DNA from: Flaccisagitta enflata
Taxonomy: Eukaryota > Chaetognatha > Sagittoidea > Aphragmophora
Assembly: GCA_965153355.1 (NCBI GenBank)
Contig: OZ231126.1
Span: 75,888,001-75,952,000, forward strand
Length of the DNA: 64,000 nt
Direction of reading: 5' to 3'
The notes under the pieces were generated by a model. It was given only the letters and a program-made list of their open reading frames with translations. It was not told the origin of the DNA and ran no database searches. A program made the translations under genes and the position numbers. Positions 63,748 to 64,000 of this stretch are shown here, piece by piece; positions within the stretch are counted from its first letter, which is position 1, and each line of letters opens with the position of its first letter.

Positions 63748-63906
63748 ATACAACGCCGGATACATAGCTACCGTTGTCGCGTACAAGTGGGCAAGGCCAA
63801 TGACAAAATAAAACGAAAAAGAACCTGGAGCAGGAGCAATGACGTAAAAGTCTCCTGTTAACGCCGGACCAACTGACCGACCAGCCGACCAGCCGACCAG
63901 ACTTAA
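63748..63906 (-). mobile_element. Family A element, eroded
   Basis: ACAACGCCGGATACATAGC, GTTGTCGCGTACAAGTGGGC, GGAGCAGGAGCAATGACG and a (CCGACCAG)n core ending GACTTAAAA. The terminal hairpin is lost. Confidence 0.7.
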
Positions 63907-64000
63907 AATCATGTTGTAAACATTGACAATGCTCAAAGGTTATGAGTCATAATCAACTTGAAACGAAATGAATTGCATCAAATTGCATTGTAAAAGATAT

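Overview
The window reads as metazoan nuclear DNA, probably from an invertebrate with a repeat-rich genome. It has spliced genes with GT-AG introns from 0.2 to 26 kb, very long microsatellites, and about thirty copies of short non-coding mobile elements. There are no operons, ribosome-binding sites or bacterial gene packing. The species cannot be named from the sequence. Nearly all long open frames are translations of simple repeats and are not genes.

Gene 1 (positions 1-52225, + strand) is a zinc transporter of the SLC39/ZIP family, LIV-1 subfamily, closest in plan to ZIP4/ZIP12. I joined 18 exons by GT-AG sites and codon phase. All junctions are phase-compatible, and the visible coding sequence is 2925 nt (974 codons plus stop). 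The 5' start lies off the left edge. The protein has a signal-peptide-like start, a large extracellular domain with two His-rich loops and a CPAL motif, eight membrane segments, the TM4 HNFADG and TM5 HEVPHE metal sites, and a His-rich cytoplasmic loop.

Gene 2 (about 56749-60849, + strand) is a tentative three-exon model for a small single-pass membrane protein of about 139 residues that I do not recognise. A further exon-like block at 62482-62567 could be an alternative 3' exon.

The introns hold most of the structure. Intron 1 is mostly a 1.07-kb (AAC)n array. Intron 5 (26 kb) is a nursery of mobile elements. Introns 7 and 9 are largely (GAT)n. Intron 11 is a (TTG)n plus 1.6-kb (TTC)n tract.

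I define several repeat families. Family A has one end made of a short hairpin (such as AGTCGCG-loop-CGCGACT), the other end GGCCTTG, T runs on both sides and usually a (CCGT/CGGT)n core. Family B has nested inverted repeats around 20-nt minisatellites. Family C is about 410 nt with perfect but copy-specific inverted ends. Family D starts near AATTAGCGCCCC. There are also fold-back elements, a hAT MITE with an 8-bp target duplication, and a Tigger-like MITE.

The most unusual signal is in Family A. The terminal hairpin differs between copies, yet within a copy both hairpin arms and a third, inverted copy near the far end change together. Family C ends behave in a similar way. This suggests end sequences that are either templated from one another or constrained by two alternative pairings.
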